64,000 bases of DNA from assembly GCA_036250225.1 (NCBI GenBank), contig JAPZLL010000017.1, positions 186,001-250,000 on the forward strand, given 5' to 3'. This document shows, in pieces, positions 12,635 to 23,578 of the stretch. The stretch's first letter is position 1. Every line of letters begins with the position of its first letter. This DNA is from Cercophora sp. LCS_1. Its lineage: Eukaryota > Ascomycota > Sordariomycetes > Sordariales > Lasiosphaeriaceae. A program made the translations under genes and the position numbers. The notes beneath the pieces are model-generated. The model saw only the letters and a program-made list of their open reading frames with translations, was not told the DNA's origin and made no database searches.

Positions 12635-13903
12635 CGATTAGGGAGGATGTTGTTTCGATAGGAGCGTTTCCATGGGGCATTTTTGACATTAGGGGTTGTT
12701 TTGATGGGCGTTTCTTTTCTGTTGCTCAGGATTACAACCAAGTTGTCAGAAGGGAGCAAGATTTAGTTCATAGCGTGAATGAAGATAAATGTGTGTTCAC
12801 AGCATAGTGCCCAGTGACTTGGGATTGGTGAGTGAAGGTAAATATCGCATGATGGCCGTGGGTATGTCTACACTGAGAAAGACGAAGAGATTCAGCAGGG
12901 AGTTGACTGGCCCAGAACAAAATAAAAAGGATGGGCGGTGAGAACGGGGCGCATCCGAGCGGCTCATCATGCGCCTTCTTGTCCACCTCAGTCCGTTGGT
13001 CGCTGAGGTTTCAAAGCATGGGTTTGGCGGTCTTCGAGGGTGTTGTACCTCTCAGTTTCTCGTCAACCGGAACCAAAATGTTTGAGTTTCAACGGATCTC
13101 ATTGGTGGAGCGACAAAGGACCCTCGTCAGTGGGTAGCGCGACTGCCACACCTCACTGCAATTTTAGCCTCCGAGGAGAGGTAGGCTTGCATCCCCCATG
13201 CTTCCGAACTGAAGTGTTTGAGAGAGCGCTATTGGTGGGAGCCCGCCTAGTGCCAGGCAGATGCTCGTGGGCTCCTCTGGAATAAGCAGTCACTGCAATT
13301 TTAGCGTACGATGAGGGAACAAGTGAGAAAATCCACCTCAGTTATTTCACGCATGTTAGTACTTCCCTCCCTTGAAATGGAAATGGTTTCCTAAGGGTCA
13401 CCTAAACGATTGAACTTGGATTGCCCAAGTTGGACACAACATTACGAGTTGAGAGCGTGGTCCGCTTAACCGCACGCCCCTAAGGAGGAGTCATCGTTGG
13501 GCATCGACGCAGCAGGGGACAATATGCCTCGATGTCCAACATACACTGCAATTTTAGCGTCGAAGGAGGGGAAAAAGTGGCTGAATGTTTGTTCGCCGCC
13601 AATCACACCCCTGCCATGCGGAACGCACTCCGGCCACAAACACCGTTCCCCGACACACTGCAATTTCTGCCCTCTCAGAGGGTCTACAGCAGCTGCTTGG
13701 GATACCTTGAGCCAAGTATACCTTACGGGCCGGGAACGAAGCCCCAGATTGGCTGCCGGTAAATGCTTTGTTGCTCTCAATGGATTTTTGCATAGGGCAA
13801 ATATAATGGCACCCATCAAGCTAGTGCCGACTACGAGGCAGATAAATGACCAGGTATTTCTTGGATTTGACTTTTTTTCTCACTTATGACATAGATGTGC
13901 AGT
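12635..13903. other. intergenic region carrying a repeat array
   Basis: This 1.3-kb stretch separates the convergent 3' ends of the transporter and the SGNH hydrolase. No gene is supported. It carries at least four copies of a motif starting CACTGCAATTT (annotated separately). Confidence 0.6.
13154..13700 (+). repeat. diverged repeat array with CACTGCAATTT heads (four copies)
   Basis: CACTGCAATTTTAGC occurs exactly at 13154, 13291 and 13544, and CACTGCAATTTCTGC at 13656. Each is followed by a purine-rich GAGG/GAGGGG block. The 13291 copy continues into GTGAGAAAATCCACCTCAG, which matches the internal part of the copies at 62.1 and 62.6 kb. A separate tail-like piece (CCACCTCAGTCCG) sits near 12985. 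Spacing is uneven (137, 253 and 112 bp), so this is a decayed partial tandem rather than a clean satellite. Confidence 0.8.
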
Positions 13904-14689
13904 TCAATGACTCCCCTCCTCCACTTCCTTTAACACCCTGATCACTGCCGGAAACAACCTCTTCATCCACAACTTATACCCCTCCAAGTTCAAATGAACA
14001 TGATCCACTAGGTGCTCATCAAGCTGTACCTCCTCTGTTGCCGGCAGGAACACGACTCTCTCCGTCCCTTCTCCATTCAGCTCCCTCACAACTGACACCA
14101 ACTTCCCATTCGCCTCGTCGACCTTCTCCCTCGGCACATCCTTCCTCGGGAACAACCCTGTCAGCAAGATCCTGCTTCGCACCCCCGGTGCACCCTCGAC
14201 CTTGAGCAAACAGCGTAGCATCGTCGCCAGCGCATCCCGATCAGCGTCAGACAGCCCTCGTTTCGGAGACAAATTGTTGGTGCCGGCCTGCACGACCCAC
14301 AGACGAACACTCTTCTGGTTCGCAACCAGCGATGCAAGACCAGGTAGGTTCTGCGAGGCGTCACCGAGGAGTCGGTAGGCCATATTTTGGACTTTATCGC
14401 CGCCGACGCCGGCGTTGAGGACGTTGACGAGTCTCGGATTAGTAAGGGACTCGTCATCCATCATGGCCTCGGATGGCCACGCAGAGACGAGATTGGAACT
14501 TCTGCCGGTGGTGATCATGCGCTCGAGCATTGAGTCGCCGAAGAGGACGACATGCGGAGAGCCGGTCGGACACGATGCGAGGAGCGGGATATGGCTGCTT
14601 TTGGAGGTGGAGCGGGAGCGGGCTTTGTATTTGGATATGGTCGACAGGGTGGCTTCTATGTCCGCCATTGTGGTGTTTGGTGCTGCCAT
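13904..14689 (-). CDS. SGNH/GDSL-type hydrolase
   Basis: A single exon of 261 codons carries the SGNH blocks in order: VVLFGDSMLERM (block I, Ser nucleophile), NAGVGGDKVQNM (block II Gly), VVQAGTNNL (block III Asn) and LVDHVHLNLEGY (block V, Asp-His). This is the arrangement of platelet-activating-factor acetylhydrolase beta/gamma-like SGNH esterases; the natural substrate cannot be read from sequence. I chose ATG at 14689 (MAAPNTTMADIE) because a TATA-like CTTATAAAG lies about 80 bp upstream on this strand. The frame stays open further upstream, to 14809, but that would put the TATA box inside the coding region. ATG at 14668 is a possible alternative. There is no signal peptide, so an intracellular location is likely. 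Confidence 0.88.
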   Translation of the reverse strand: MAAPNTTMADIEATLSTISKYKARSRSTSKSSHIPLLASCPTGSPHVVLFGDSMLERMITTGRSSNLVSAWPSEAMMDDESLTNPRLVNVLNAGVGGDKVQNMAYRLLGDASQNLPGLASLVANQKSVRLWVVQAGTNNLSPKRGLSDADRDALATMLRCLLKVEGAPGVRSRILLTGLFPRKDVPREKVDEANGKLVSVVRELNGEGTERVVFLPATEEVQLDEHLVDHVHLNLEGYKLWMKRLFPAVIRVLKEVEEGSH

Positions 14690-14762
14690 GGTTGTGGTGT
14701 TGAGACTCGATGTTGTTGTTGATGCAGCAAGAGAGTCCGAGATTGCTTTGCTTTGCTTTGGT

Positions 14763-14771
14763 GACTTTATA
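14763..14771 (-). promoter_or_regulatory. TATA-like element of the SGNH hydrolase gene
   Basis: Reads CTTATAAAG on the minus strand, about 75-80 bp upstream of the chosen start codon. It helped to choose the start. Confidence 0.45.
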
Positions 14772-14829
14772 AGGGGTGAGAAAACTTCCAAACCGACCCA
14801 CCGGCGCAACGGAGTGACTCTTCCGGTCT

Positions 14830-16078
14830 GCCCTTGGGAAGTTTAATCTCAAGTCGGGGCTTTTGTTAATTTTTTTTCGGTCCAAGATTCCCGGTCTGAA
14901 GAAGAGAACGGCGGAGCAAAACAGGATGGCGAAGTTGGAATCACCAGACTTTGACATCAACAACAATTCGAAACAGCCAATTCAGGAAGTGTGAGATATG
15001 CACTTTTCATCCCACTGGATTGTAGGGACGAAACGGCTGTTGTGGCAGGGCAGTCAGCAGCGGGGAACGGCCCAGCCGGTGAGTCACCCCGAATTCCATT
15101 TGCTGCGCTTGGAGCCGGATGCAGTGCTGAGTTCACGCATCCGCCTGTGCCTCGACCACAACATCCCTCGACCGAACCCGAAAGCCTGGAATTCGATCCA
15201 TCGCCCCTCAGTTATTTCTGTCTCGGCACGGTAAGGAACGATAATGCAGAACCTCGAGAGAATTCCCCATTGGCCATCAACCACCATCTGCCCTTCTTTG
15301 ACTGACGTTCCTTCCTGGAGAGATGCGAGTGAATTTCACCAAGCCCCTCAGCCTCAAGAGTGTGCGTGTCTCGTACGAGCACTAGGTGATCTCCGTTTGC
15401 AGCTGGTTGGGGCAAAGGTGGCGGCTGTGTATTGAAGTCTTTGATCGGGCTACCGATGAAACCACGGCGCCGGGCCGCTTGGGTTAAGTGTGGGAGACTA
15501 TAGGATTATGCGGGCAGGGGTTTATGAGTTACATGCGGGGTTATAACTGCATTTTATAGCTCAAAGGGATACTGAAGACTTGTTCGTGAGTTCGAGCTCG
15601 AGAAGCGCGCGTGATTGTCAATCTGGATTTTAACCCCCTTGGCACTTCCTCCTCGGATGGCTTGGACTATGGCGTATATGTGCTGTCTACTGGAGTTGAG
15701 ACCAATTTTCGACCCATTGTTGTCCTCAACACGCGGTTGACGTGAGGGGGCAAGGTCGGCAGAGTGTTTCAACAGAACCCGGTGTCTTGCTCTCTCGCCC
15801 GTCATCAATCGCCACCCACCCACCCACAACACAACCGTCTAAAAAAAGACAACAAAAAACTCAACAATCCTATTCACCTTCCAAAAGAAACCATTGCCCA
15901 GACAAAAAGCCTGCTCTCTCACAATGCCCATTCAACACCTCAGCACCCCCTTTCTCCTCTTCTTCACCATCTTAGTATATAACTTCCCTTCCCTTACCTA
16001 CTTTCCACTCGAATCCCCATCACTCGGTCAGCCTTCATCTCCAACCCCATCATCTACAACCCCGGCGCTCTAGATCAA
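14830..16078. other. divergent intergenic region
   Basis: About 1.25 kb without a supported gene. The first part is the upstream region of the SGNH hydrolase. From 15810 to 16080 it is strongly C/A-rich and then C/T-rich, consistent with promoter and leader of the small Cys-rich gene. Confidence 0.4.
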
Positions 16079-16119
16079 GTGAGGTAAGGTCCTCCCTCTA
16101 CTAACATTTTCATTCTCAG
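16079..16119 (+). other. probable 5'-leader intron of the small Cys-rich gene
   Basis: GTGAGG donor, textbook CTACTAAC branch point and CTCAG acceptor, 41 bp, ending 90 bp before ATG 16210. Confidence 0.45.
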
Positions 16120-16209
16120 GTTTTCTTTCGTCTGCCTAACGAATTCCTTACCTTACCTCCTTCTCGCCACTCCTTAGCACTTCCTTCTTTCCTCAACAAC
16201 CCATCAACC

Positions 16210-16428
16210 ATGTGCTGGAACTCCTACCACCGCTTCGCCTGCGGCTGCGCCGTGGCCAACGACGCAACCATCGTCTGCTGCCCCTTCCGGGCGGCCTTCT
16301 CCCCACCGCAGCCGTGCATCTCGTCGATGAGGTTCCACGTTCCTTCGGGTGACATTTTCTACGCCCACAACTGCCCTGCGCATATGGGCCAGCCCTCTCT
16401 TCCGTACATGACGCCTGGTCGTCACTAA
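16210..16428 (+). CDS. small Cys-rich protein of unknown function
   Basis: A 72-codon frame beginning at ATG 16210 in good context (CAACCATGTG). It has clustered cysteines (MCWNSYHRFACGCAVAND, VCCPF, PPQPCISS, HNCPAH) and no clear signal peptide. A probable leader intron lies just upstream at 16079-16119 (GTGAGG donor, CTACTAAC branch, CTCAG acceptor). That intron and the long CT-rich leader are the main evidence that this is a transcribed gene and not a chance frame. Small Cys/His-rich proteins of this kind are common in filamentous fungi. Metal binding is possible but unproven. Confidence 0.5.
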   Translation: MCWNSYHRFACGCAVANDATIVCCPFRAAFSPPQPCISSMRFHVPSGDIFYAHNCPAHMGQPSLPYMTPGRH

Positions 16429-16788
16429 TAAGCAGTAAGTAAACCGGTCTGGGACCGGGTTGCTTCGAGCGGGAGTTTGGTCTCCTTTGGGTTGTATAAG
16501 GAATGGGCAATGAATGGTTGGATCACCCTTAGAAAGACAAAGCAGGTCTTTGTCGACCAAGTATCGTTTTTTTTTTACCTGAACTAATAGAGCACGATTC
16601 TTTGTCATATTTTGTTTGTCCACTGTGAAAGCGCTTGCATTGCCAATGCTAACAGACTGTCCTTTTACCACTTCTCTGTCTCCACACGCCAAAACCCATA
16701 ACATACAACTCGCGATGGTAGCTTCCTACGCCACATTAACCCTAACCATAACGCCAAGCCATAAATAACCACCGTCTTACACCGCCGT

Positions 16789-19700
16789 TCAGTCATCGTC
16801 CGCATACCTCGGGCCACTCGCAGCCGGTGTCTCAGGCGCATATGCCGCCGGCGTGGGTGCACCGTAGTACGCATTGGCAGCTGGTGTTGGAGCGCCAACC
16901 GCGGGTGTCGGGGCTGAATCCGCACCCCAACCACCCTGCCAGGCGGCGGGCGTGGGAGCACTGGCGGCCGGTGTTGGCGCCGCATAAGCGCCTGGAGTGG
17001 GCGCGCCGAGTGCACCGGGCGTGGGAGCACCGAGGTGAGCGCCAGGCGTAGGCGCATCGTAGGGACCCGAGTTGCCGCTCGGCCCAGGCGTGTAGCCCCA
17101 GCTGTCGTTGCCGCTGGCACCGGGTGTCGGGGCCGAGACGCCATAAGCAGGTGTCTTGCTACCCCAGGCGTCGCCACCCCCGTATGCCGGGGTCTTGGAG
17201 CCGTGTCCGAATCCGTCGTGAGCCGGGGTCTTGGCACCGGAAGACCAAGCTGGGGTACGGGAACCACCGCCGTATGAGGTGGCGCCTCCGTAGGATGTGC
17301 GGCTGCCGTCGTAGGGGTTGACGGTGCGAGAGCCATCGCCGCCTGAGCCCCAGGCCGGCGTTCGGGAGCCAGAAGCGTTGCCTTGACTCCAGGCTGGTGT
17401 GCGGGCGGTGGCTGTCATATTGTTAGCGTGAGTGTGCACATCGAAAGACAAAACAGCGTACACTTTGAAGAGCCCCATGCAGGTGTCCGCTCGCCACTCC
17501 CCGACGCCATGGGTGTCCGGCTGCCCCCTGACCAATCGCCAGCGCCGCTGCTGCTGAACCCACCGCGTCCCTGGCCTGCATTGAAGCCGCCGCGACCACG
17601 GGTGTTGATGTCAATCGCCCGACCGGTGACCTTGTCCTTGAAGGTCAGATCCGCCTTCGGAACCGTGATAATCTTGCCTTTGGTGTGGAGCTCGACGCGG
17701 GCGTGGGTATCAGTTGTGTCCTTGACGATGCCAAGCAGCCCCTTGTAACCGCCCCTCCTGACAGTGACAGTTTGGCCCAGGGCACGATCCGGCCCGAAGC
17801 TCTTGGGCGCGTTCATGCCGGAACCGCCTTGTGGGTTGCGCTTGAGCGCGGGGTTCATCGCGTTGAGATCGGGGCCTGAGTTGCCGCCGGTTATGCGGCC
17901 ACCCTTGGCGGCGATCGTGTTGACGTTGCTAGATCGCGTGACAAACACACCAGCATTCTCGCTGTATGTGTGGCTGTGGAGGAAGACGAACGATCGGTGG
18001 ATGTGGATGATCTTGCCCTGTCTCTGTTGTCCGCCGTACTCGCGAACGACATCGTCCAGCCGAATCTCCGAGCCGCTGCGATCGGCAGCGACCGCCATCT
18101 TTCGCTTGGGGAGCTTGTTGGTGATCTGGGTCGGCATCACTGTCCTGGTGTCGCCGTTCTGGTCAAGCACAACCATGGACTCGCGGTCGACCTTGACGAT
18201 GCACCCGACGGTGGTGGGGTCCAGCTGGACCAGGTCGAGGAGCGAGTACTGGCCAAGGGATCCCTGACCACCAATGTCGGCTGCTTCCCGGAGATCCTTG
18301 CTGAAAACCGTGATTTCGTTGTTGGACTGATCCGTCAGGAGCGTAACCCTATCCTCCGAAACCTTGACGACCATGCCAACCTCATCGCGATACCGGCTCC
18401 CGCCGATAACCTTGACGTGGTCTCCGGTCTTGAACCGCTTCCGCAGACCCCTGTTGGGCACCTCGATAGTCTGCCCCTTGAGGTCACCCTCGAGAACTTG
18501 CAAAGTGACGACATCACCCTGCACGTTGACCGCTTTACCCACAACGCCCGTCTGTTCACCTTTGTAGACCTCAATAACGTCACCAGGGACGTAGGCGACG
18601 TTTGCGTGATCCTTCAAGCTGGCCGCGAGAGCCTTCAGATCGAGGTTCTCCGTGCCATCCTCGGCGCCGCTGGCAAACTTCGTCACCTCCTCCAAGGAGG
18701 GGTTAACATCCTTGACATCGAGCTGCTGAATCTTGATGTCCTTGACCTGAAACCCGTTCTCGAAGTCCTCGCCCATATAGACCCAGGTATTCGTTTGGGG
18801 GTTGCCGGTGACGTTACGAGGGTGCCGTTTCCTCGCCTCGGCTTCACTGAAAAGGCGCTGAGGAGGACGGGGGCCAGGGATGCCTGGTCGCTTGCGCTTT
18901 CCATCTGCCGTAATTGGGTCGTCCCGAATGCCGTAGTCGAGTCGAGGGATGAATCGCACGCGCGCCTCCAGCCCGTTCTCTGTGACATCGACAACCTGCG
19001 CAAGATCTCCAGCATGCTTCGCGGGCTTCCTCAAGCGAACCCAAGCGCCCGGCTCCAGGTTGGGCGTCTTCTGCACCCGCAAGAGGTCAGGCATATCCTT
19101 GATCTCGACAAGGATCATCTTGGTTCGTGGGTAGACGTTCAGGATGCCATCGAGCGCGAGCAAGATGTCGTTCTGGCGCCGTGCCTCCACGTAAATGTAG
19201 CCCTTCATGACCGAGGTCGTACCGCCGCGCTCAAAGGCCGAGATGATCGGGACTTCATTCTTAGTGCCAAGTCTCTCCTCGACTCGCCGGATGATCGAGA
19301 AGACAACCTCGCGCTCCTTGCCTTCCTTACACCTGACGGCCCAGATGCTGGGATCGTCGACACTGGGGAGAAGCAAGCGCTTGGGCACCACACTCATATC
19401 GCCGAGCCCTCTAGCCGGCGCGCGTTTGCCGTAGCGTTCGCGGAGAATCTCGGCTTGCTTTTCGGCGTCTAGGCTGGCCTCCATCTCGCGACGGCGATCG
19501 AGTTCGCGATGTCTCCTATCATCGTTGATGCGGCCCCCTTCGCCAATATCGTCGGGATGATCGTCTTGTTCAATAAAGTCCTCTATCTCTTCGCCGTCCT
19601 TCTCGTCCTCCTCGGCTTCGTCTTCATCGTCGACTTCGGCTTCGATATCGAAGAAAGCAGCGCGACGGTCTCTGCGGCGCTTGCGACGGTGGCCCTACGC

Positions 19701-20135
19701 GGTAAGTTAGCAATTGCGTTCCCCAAGGTCCACCACCAGAAAGGTAGCTGCCGGTGTCGACGCGAATAGAGTGTTCATCGCATGTCCGCCGAGGCAGCGA
19801 CAGCAACACCAGCGCGGGGCACCAGGGGTCAGGAAGATGTGACTCACGCCTTGGACGTCATCCTCATCGTCTTCATCTTCCTCCTCTTCTTCCTCGTCAA
19901 GGTCCTCTCCGCCGCCCTCGGCATCCTCCTCTTCGTCTCCCTCCTCTTCATCGTCTAGCCGCTGTCGCTTGGATGCGCCATTGGAACGGCCGCCATCCTC
20001 GTCATCGTCATCTGCAGCAGGACTGCTAGTTCTTCCGCCGCGGTCGTTTTCATCGTCAGACATGTCGGCAGGCGCAGGGTTGAAGTCGTCTTCGGACTCG
20101 GAGTCGCCGCCGTAGTGCTGATCGTTGGACGCCAT
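16789..20135 (-). CDS. spt5: transcription elongation factor Spt5
   Basis: Three exons (20135-19848, 19694-17462, 17411-16789) join in frame to 1,047 residues. The order is classic for eukaryotic Spt5: a very acidic N-terminus (long Asp/Glu runs); an NGN domain that binds Spt4 (IWAVRCKEGKEREVVFSII); several KOW modules (e.g. PGAWVRLRKPAKHAGDLAQV, GDVIEVYKGEQTGVVGKAVN, GDHVKVIGGSRYRDEVGMVV, GQTVTVRRGGYKGLLGIVKD); then a C-terminal repeat region. That region changes from G-S-R-T-P-A-W type repeats to A-P-T-P-G-A type repeats. Spt5 with Spt4 clamps RNA polymerase II and drives processive elongation. The C-terminal Thr-Pro repeats are the expected targets of P-TEFb/Bur1-type kinases (family knowledge). 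The second intron (17412-17461) uses a GTACGC donor, chosen because it preserves the repeat. Confidence 0.96.
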
Positions 20136-21328
20136 TTTCCCAACGGGTTTCCAGGAGAAAAGTTATCGGTCGATTTGGCAAATTGGCTTCGCTGCTTCCC
20201 CACTGCAGCAAGAAATCGGTGATGCCAGCAAAAAAGAAAGAAAAGCGCGGGTTGTGGGGGAAGCTTGGTGTTTGCGAAGGCAAAGAGGCGATCGCGTCCA
20301 CGAGTCGAACAAGCCGTTCTTTTGAGGCGAACGGCAAGCTTTCTGGCAAGGAGACCGGGGTCAGCAGATGGCGCTAATCCATATTGGGTCGGGCGGTCGG
20401 CGAGTGCAAGAGCTTTCTTCCGGCCCCACCCCACATGCAGCGGCTTGGATTTTTGGCAAGGCAACAGGAACTTGGTCTCGTCAACTGCTGGAGCTTGGGA
20501 CTGCAGAGGGATGTTGAAGAAAAAATGATCTAGGGAAACGTTTTGGAAGGGATGTCTGGGGAGCGCGCCTTTTATATTCGAGGGTGTCGCCTGCGCTATC
20601 ATCGAGGCATCTGCCGCGGAGAGCTGCAAAACCTGCTGAACAAACTAGGTGCCGTAGCAGGCTGATACGGCTCCAGTGCGCGCCTGAGAAATCGAGGTGC
20701 TCAATCCAACCATTTGATGCCACTTCGAACAGTGTAAACATGCATTTTCATCCGTGCTGACAACCACGATGAATATGCAATACTTTTGAGTGATGTCTTG
20801 GGAGATTTCACAATTGCTCAGCATCTGGACCGGCTGCTTCGCAGTCGAATGGACATGCCCTTTCTGCTGTATCCGTTTTTTGTTGAGGAGTCTCAACATC
20901 CCAAGGTTCAGCAACGGCAGCATCAAATACCACCCCTCCCTTGAACGCGGCCATCTGACAGGACCTAACAAAATAGTGAAACACACTGGAACCCGAGGGT
21001 CAAAATACATCACCGAAAGCAAGACAATGCGGACGATGCAAGTCTCGTCACGCGCAAGGGTCAGCCCCTGGACGATTGCTCGACATGGTAAAGGTTATAA
21101 CGCTGGATATCTCACTCTATCCCTCGATAGGTATCTGCTTCCTCTACCTCCGTGCCAACTCGAGCTCGCCCTACAGAATCGCCTCATGTGTCCCAGTCCT
21201 GACATCAGCCGGCTCCCAAAAAAACGCCCAAGTTGATTACCATAATCCACAAGAACCCCCAAAATATGATCGATACCATCTTAACAAATGTCCGTGATCC
21301 CTCGAAATCCATCCAACCGTACTGTCCC
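20136..21328. other. intergenic region
   Basis: Upstream region of spt5 and downstream region of swc3 (both minus strand). No gene is supported in this 1.2 kb; the open frames present lack domains and splice signals. Confidence 0.45.
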
Positions 21329-23578
21329 TCACGTCCCAGTGGCGGTTGACCTCTTGATCACACCTATACCCGCCACCCAGGACTGGTATGCGTCATCGTC
21401 TAAGTTGTTGGTCCACCTAGACTTGGACATGTCCCTGTTTTCGGGCTGCTTCTTCGTCGTGCCCCACAGAACTGCTGTTGGGTGAGCCCGTGGTTCCGGT
21501 GTGGGCTCTGCCGGGGCTAGAGGTAGCTTCCCGTTTCCGTTTGGTTGGTCCTCCTTTTCCTTTCCCTCCTCGGTCTCCTTGGCGTCGGCCCGAGGAAGCC
21601 TCATGGCCAGAAGGATATACTCGGCACGCATCATTGTGTCCATGATGTCGTCCATGTAGCGCCGCACCTCATCCTGCGGTGCAACAACCCTCGCAAGGTT
21701 CTCCAGATGCCGGCCAAGCGGCGTGAAGAGACGGATAGTGACAGGTTGATAATAATCCAGATCGGGGTCCGCCATGGGATACTCCCCTTTGCTTCCCTTC
21801 CGAACGATGAGAAACGAAGCGATGACCTGCTGCCCCGCCGCTGTGGGGAGATACTCAAGGATACTGAATTTAGGAAACAGGAACCGGTCACCTGAGCCCC
21901 CTACAAACTCGAAAACAACTGCTGAAATGTCCGGCTTTGGCGGAGGTGGTGGCCCCTTGGAGCGGAGGGCTTGTGATGCAGCGGTTGGCTGCGTAACGGT
22001 TGGCGTGCCGCTCCCGGTCGGTGTCACGTGGCCATTGAGAGCACCGTTGGCTCTGGGTGTTGAAGCTGAGCCGGGTTGAGGCGACTGCGCCTTTTGCTTG
22101 AGGTCCAGCTCTTTGACGAGTTTCGCAAAGAGACGGTTAAGCACGACTTGCAGCTCAGTAGCGTCTGAGAACAAGGGTTTGTTCGTAGATATACGCCTCA
22201 CTGTATCGCTGATCTTCTTGTCGTCGAGGGCCGCTTTGACGAGTGCCACAACCAGCGGATCGCTCCCTTGCGGTGGTCGCAGGTCGGTCGAGGTCTGCTT
22301 GGGGTTGGACATGAGAACGATATCCAAGATGGCCCGGACTTCGTCGGCAAAATAACGGACGGTCCGGTTGTCCACCATCAGCCTGTCTGCCGATGGTCCC
22401 ACCGGCATGCCTTTGCGTTTGCTCTCTGCTGAGATGGCATCAATAATGGCCTGGAATCTTTCGAGCTCGTGCTTGGCCGCATCTCCCTGAGCGACGCGCT
22501 TCATAAGGTCGCGCAGGTGCGGATCTTCCCCAGCCTTTTCCGCCAATGTGAGAATGATAGGGTCGGTCCCTGGGGCTGGCTTTGCCGCTGCTGGCCTTGC
22601 CGCTGGCGGTGCTGGTGGCACCGGCGCTGCCACTGATGCAGGGCCGGGGGTGCTGACGGTCAAAGGAGGTCGCTGGACCGGCTGCGGGGGCACGGGGTTG
22701 AGCACCGCGTGTATTCCATGTGGCGATGCTGCAGGAGGTCGCGGCGCTGGGGGAATGGGCGCTGGAGGTGGTGCTTGCGATTGCAACACTGCCGTGGGAG
22801 GGGCAGGAGAGCCTATTGTAAGGTCGATTACGCTTTGTGGCTTTGTGGGTATCTGAGTTGGGCCAGGTGCTGGCGTCGCTGGTTGTGTCGACGTCGGTGT
22901 CGGCGTCGCTGTGACTGTCGGTGATGGTTTCGGCGTTGGTTGTTTCGATGCAGGGCGAGGTGGCATGACGCCATTCGGAGGCCCGTATTGCAGGATCGGT
23001 CGGGTGTTCGAGGGAGGCGGCGGTGGTTTCGGGTCTTTAACGGCGAACATGACTGCGTCGAATGTGTGCGGTTCGATCGTGATGGTGACCTGCCCCAGCT
23101 TCATCATGCTCTCCTTCGGTGGGTTATTCGGTTCCTCGTGCACAACGCCCTTCTTTTTTGTTGGTTTCGACCAGTATCTCTCGAATATGTTGTCGCTGAT
23201 CCATTTCTGACGCGAGCGCGTGAGCGATTCGGCGAGGACACCACTGTGCGTCGGCGTTAGCTTCGTCTGCCAGCAATTGCGAGGAGCATGGCCCATAACG
23301 TACCTTTCGGATACCGACTGGAAGTCCTTGTTTGAGAGATCGTCGGGCTGAGGGGTATCAACCGTTGGAAGTGGTTGACCAGCTGTGACGGACTTGGGTA
23401 GCGGCGGCGGCGGCTCCTCGACAGGAGCGGGCTCTGGTTCTGGGTCCGTCGCGACGGCGGGCGTCTCTGATCTCCGCGCAGCTTGAGCTCCAGTGCTCGC
23501 TCTCGCAGCTCTCTTTTTCAGTGGTGCCTGTTCTGCTCTCGCTGCGGCGCGAGCCGGCAGCTTCCTCTTCCTCTCCAT
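21329..23578 (-). CDS. swc3: SWR1-complex protein 3 (Swc3) family
   Basis: Two exons (23578-23304, 23243-21329) with a 60-bp intron (GTACGT donor, GCTAAC branch, CACAG acceptor) give 729 residues. The N-terminus MERKRKLPARAAARAEQ and the following block (QPLPTVDTPQPDDLSNKDFQ, then SGVLAESLTRSRQKW, FERYWSKPTKKKGV, GQVTITIEPHTFDAVMFAVK) match the fungal Swc3 domain. The middle is Pro/Ala-rich and disordered. A second conserved region near the C-terminus (FEFVGGSGDRFLFPKFSILE onward) is helical. Swc3 is a subunit of the SWR1 remodeller that deposits histone H2A.Z (family knowledge). Splicing creates the conserved SESGVLAES junction, which supports the intron. The frame remains open upstream to 24019, but that part has no family similarity. 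Confidence 0.9.
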   Translation of the reverse strand: MERKRKLPARAAARAEQAPLKKRAARASTGAQAARRSETPAVATDPEPEPAPVEEPPPPLPKSVTAGQPLPTVDTPQPDDLSNKDFQSVSERYVMGHAPRNCWQTKLTPTHSGVLAESLTRSRQKWISDNIFERYWSKPTKKKGVVHEEPNNPPKESMMKLGQVTITIEPHTFDAVMFAVKDPKPPPPPSNTRPILQYGPPNGVMPPRPASKQPTPKPSPTVTATPTPTSTQPATPAPGPTQIPTKPQSVIDLTIGSPAPPTAVLQSQAPPPAPIPPAPRPPAASPHGIHAVLNPVPPQPVQRPPLTVSTPGPASVAAPVPPAPPAARPAAAKPAPGTDPIILTLAEKAGEDPHLRDLMKRVAQGDAAKHELERFQAIIDAISAESKRKGMPVGPSADRLMVDNRTVRYFADEVRAILDIVLMSNPKQTSTDLRPPQGSDPLVVALVKAALDDKKISDTVRRISTNKPLFSDATELQVVLNRLFAKLVKELDLKQKAQSPQPGSASTPRANGALNGHVTPTGSGTPTVTQPTAASQALRSKGPPPPPKPDISAVVFEFVGGSGDRFLFPKFSILEYLPTAAGQQVIASFLIVRKGSKGEYPMADPDLDYYQPVTIRLFTPLGRHLENLARVVAPQDEVRRYMDDIMDTMMRAEYILLAMRLPRADAKETEEGKEKEDQPNGNGKLPLAPAEPTPEPRAHPTAVLWGTTKKQPENRDMSKSRWTNNLDDDAYQSWVAGIGVIKRSTATGT

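Noticed and set aside
16734..16750. Telomere-like TTAACCCTAACC
   Set aside because: Only about two imperfect units downstream of spt5; expected by chance or a simple telobox.
17970..19472. 500-codon open frame on the plus strand
   Set aside because: It is exactly antisense to the KOW region of spt5, whose protein similarity is unmistakable; long antisense frames are common in GC-rich genes.
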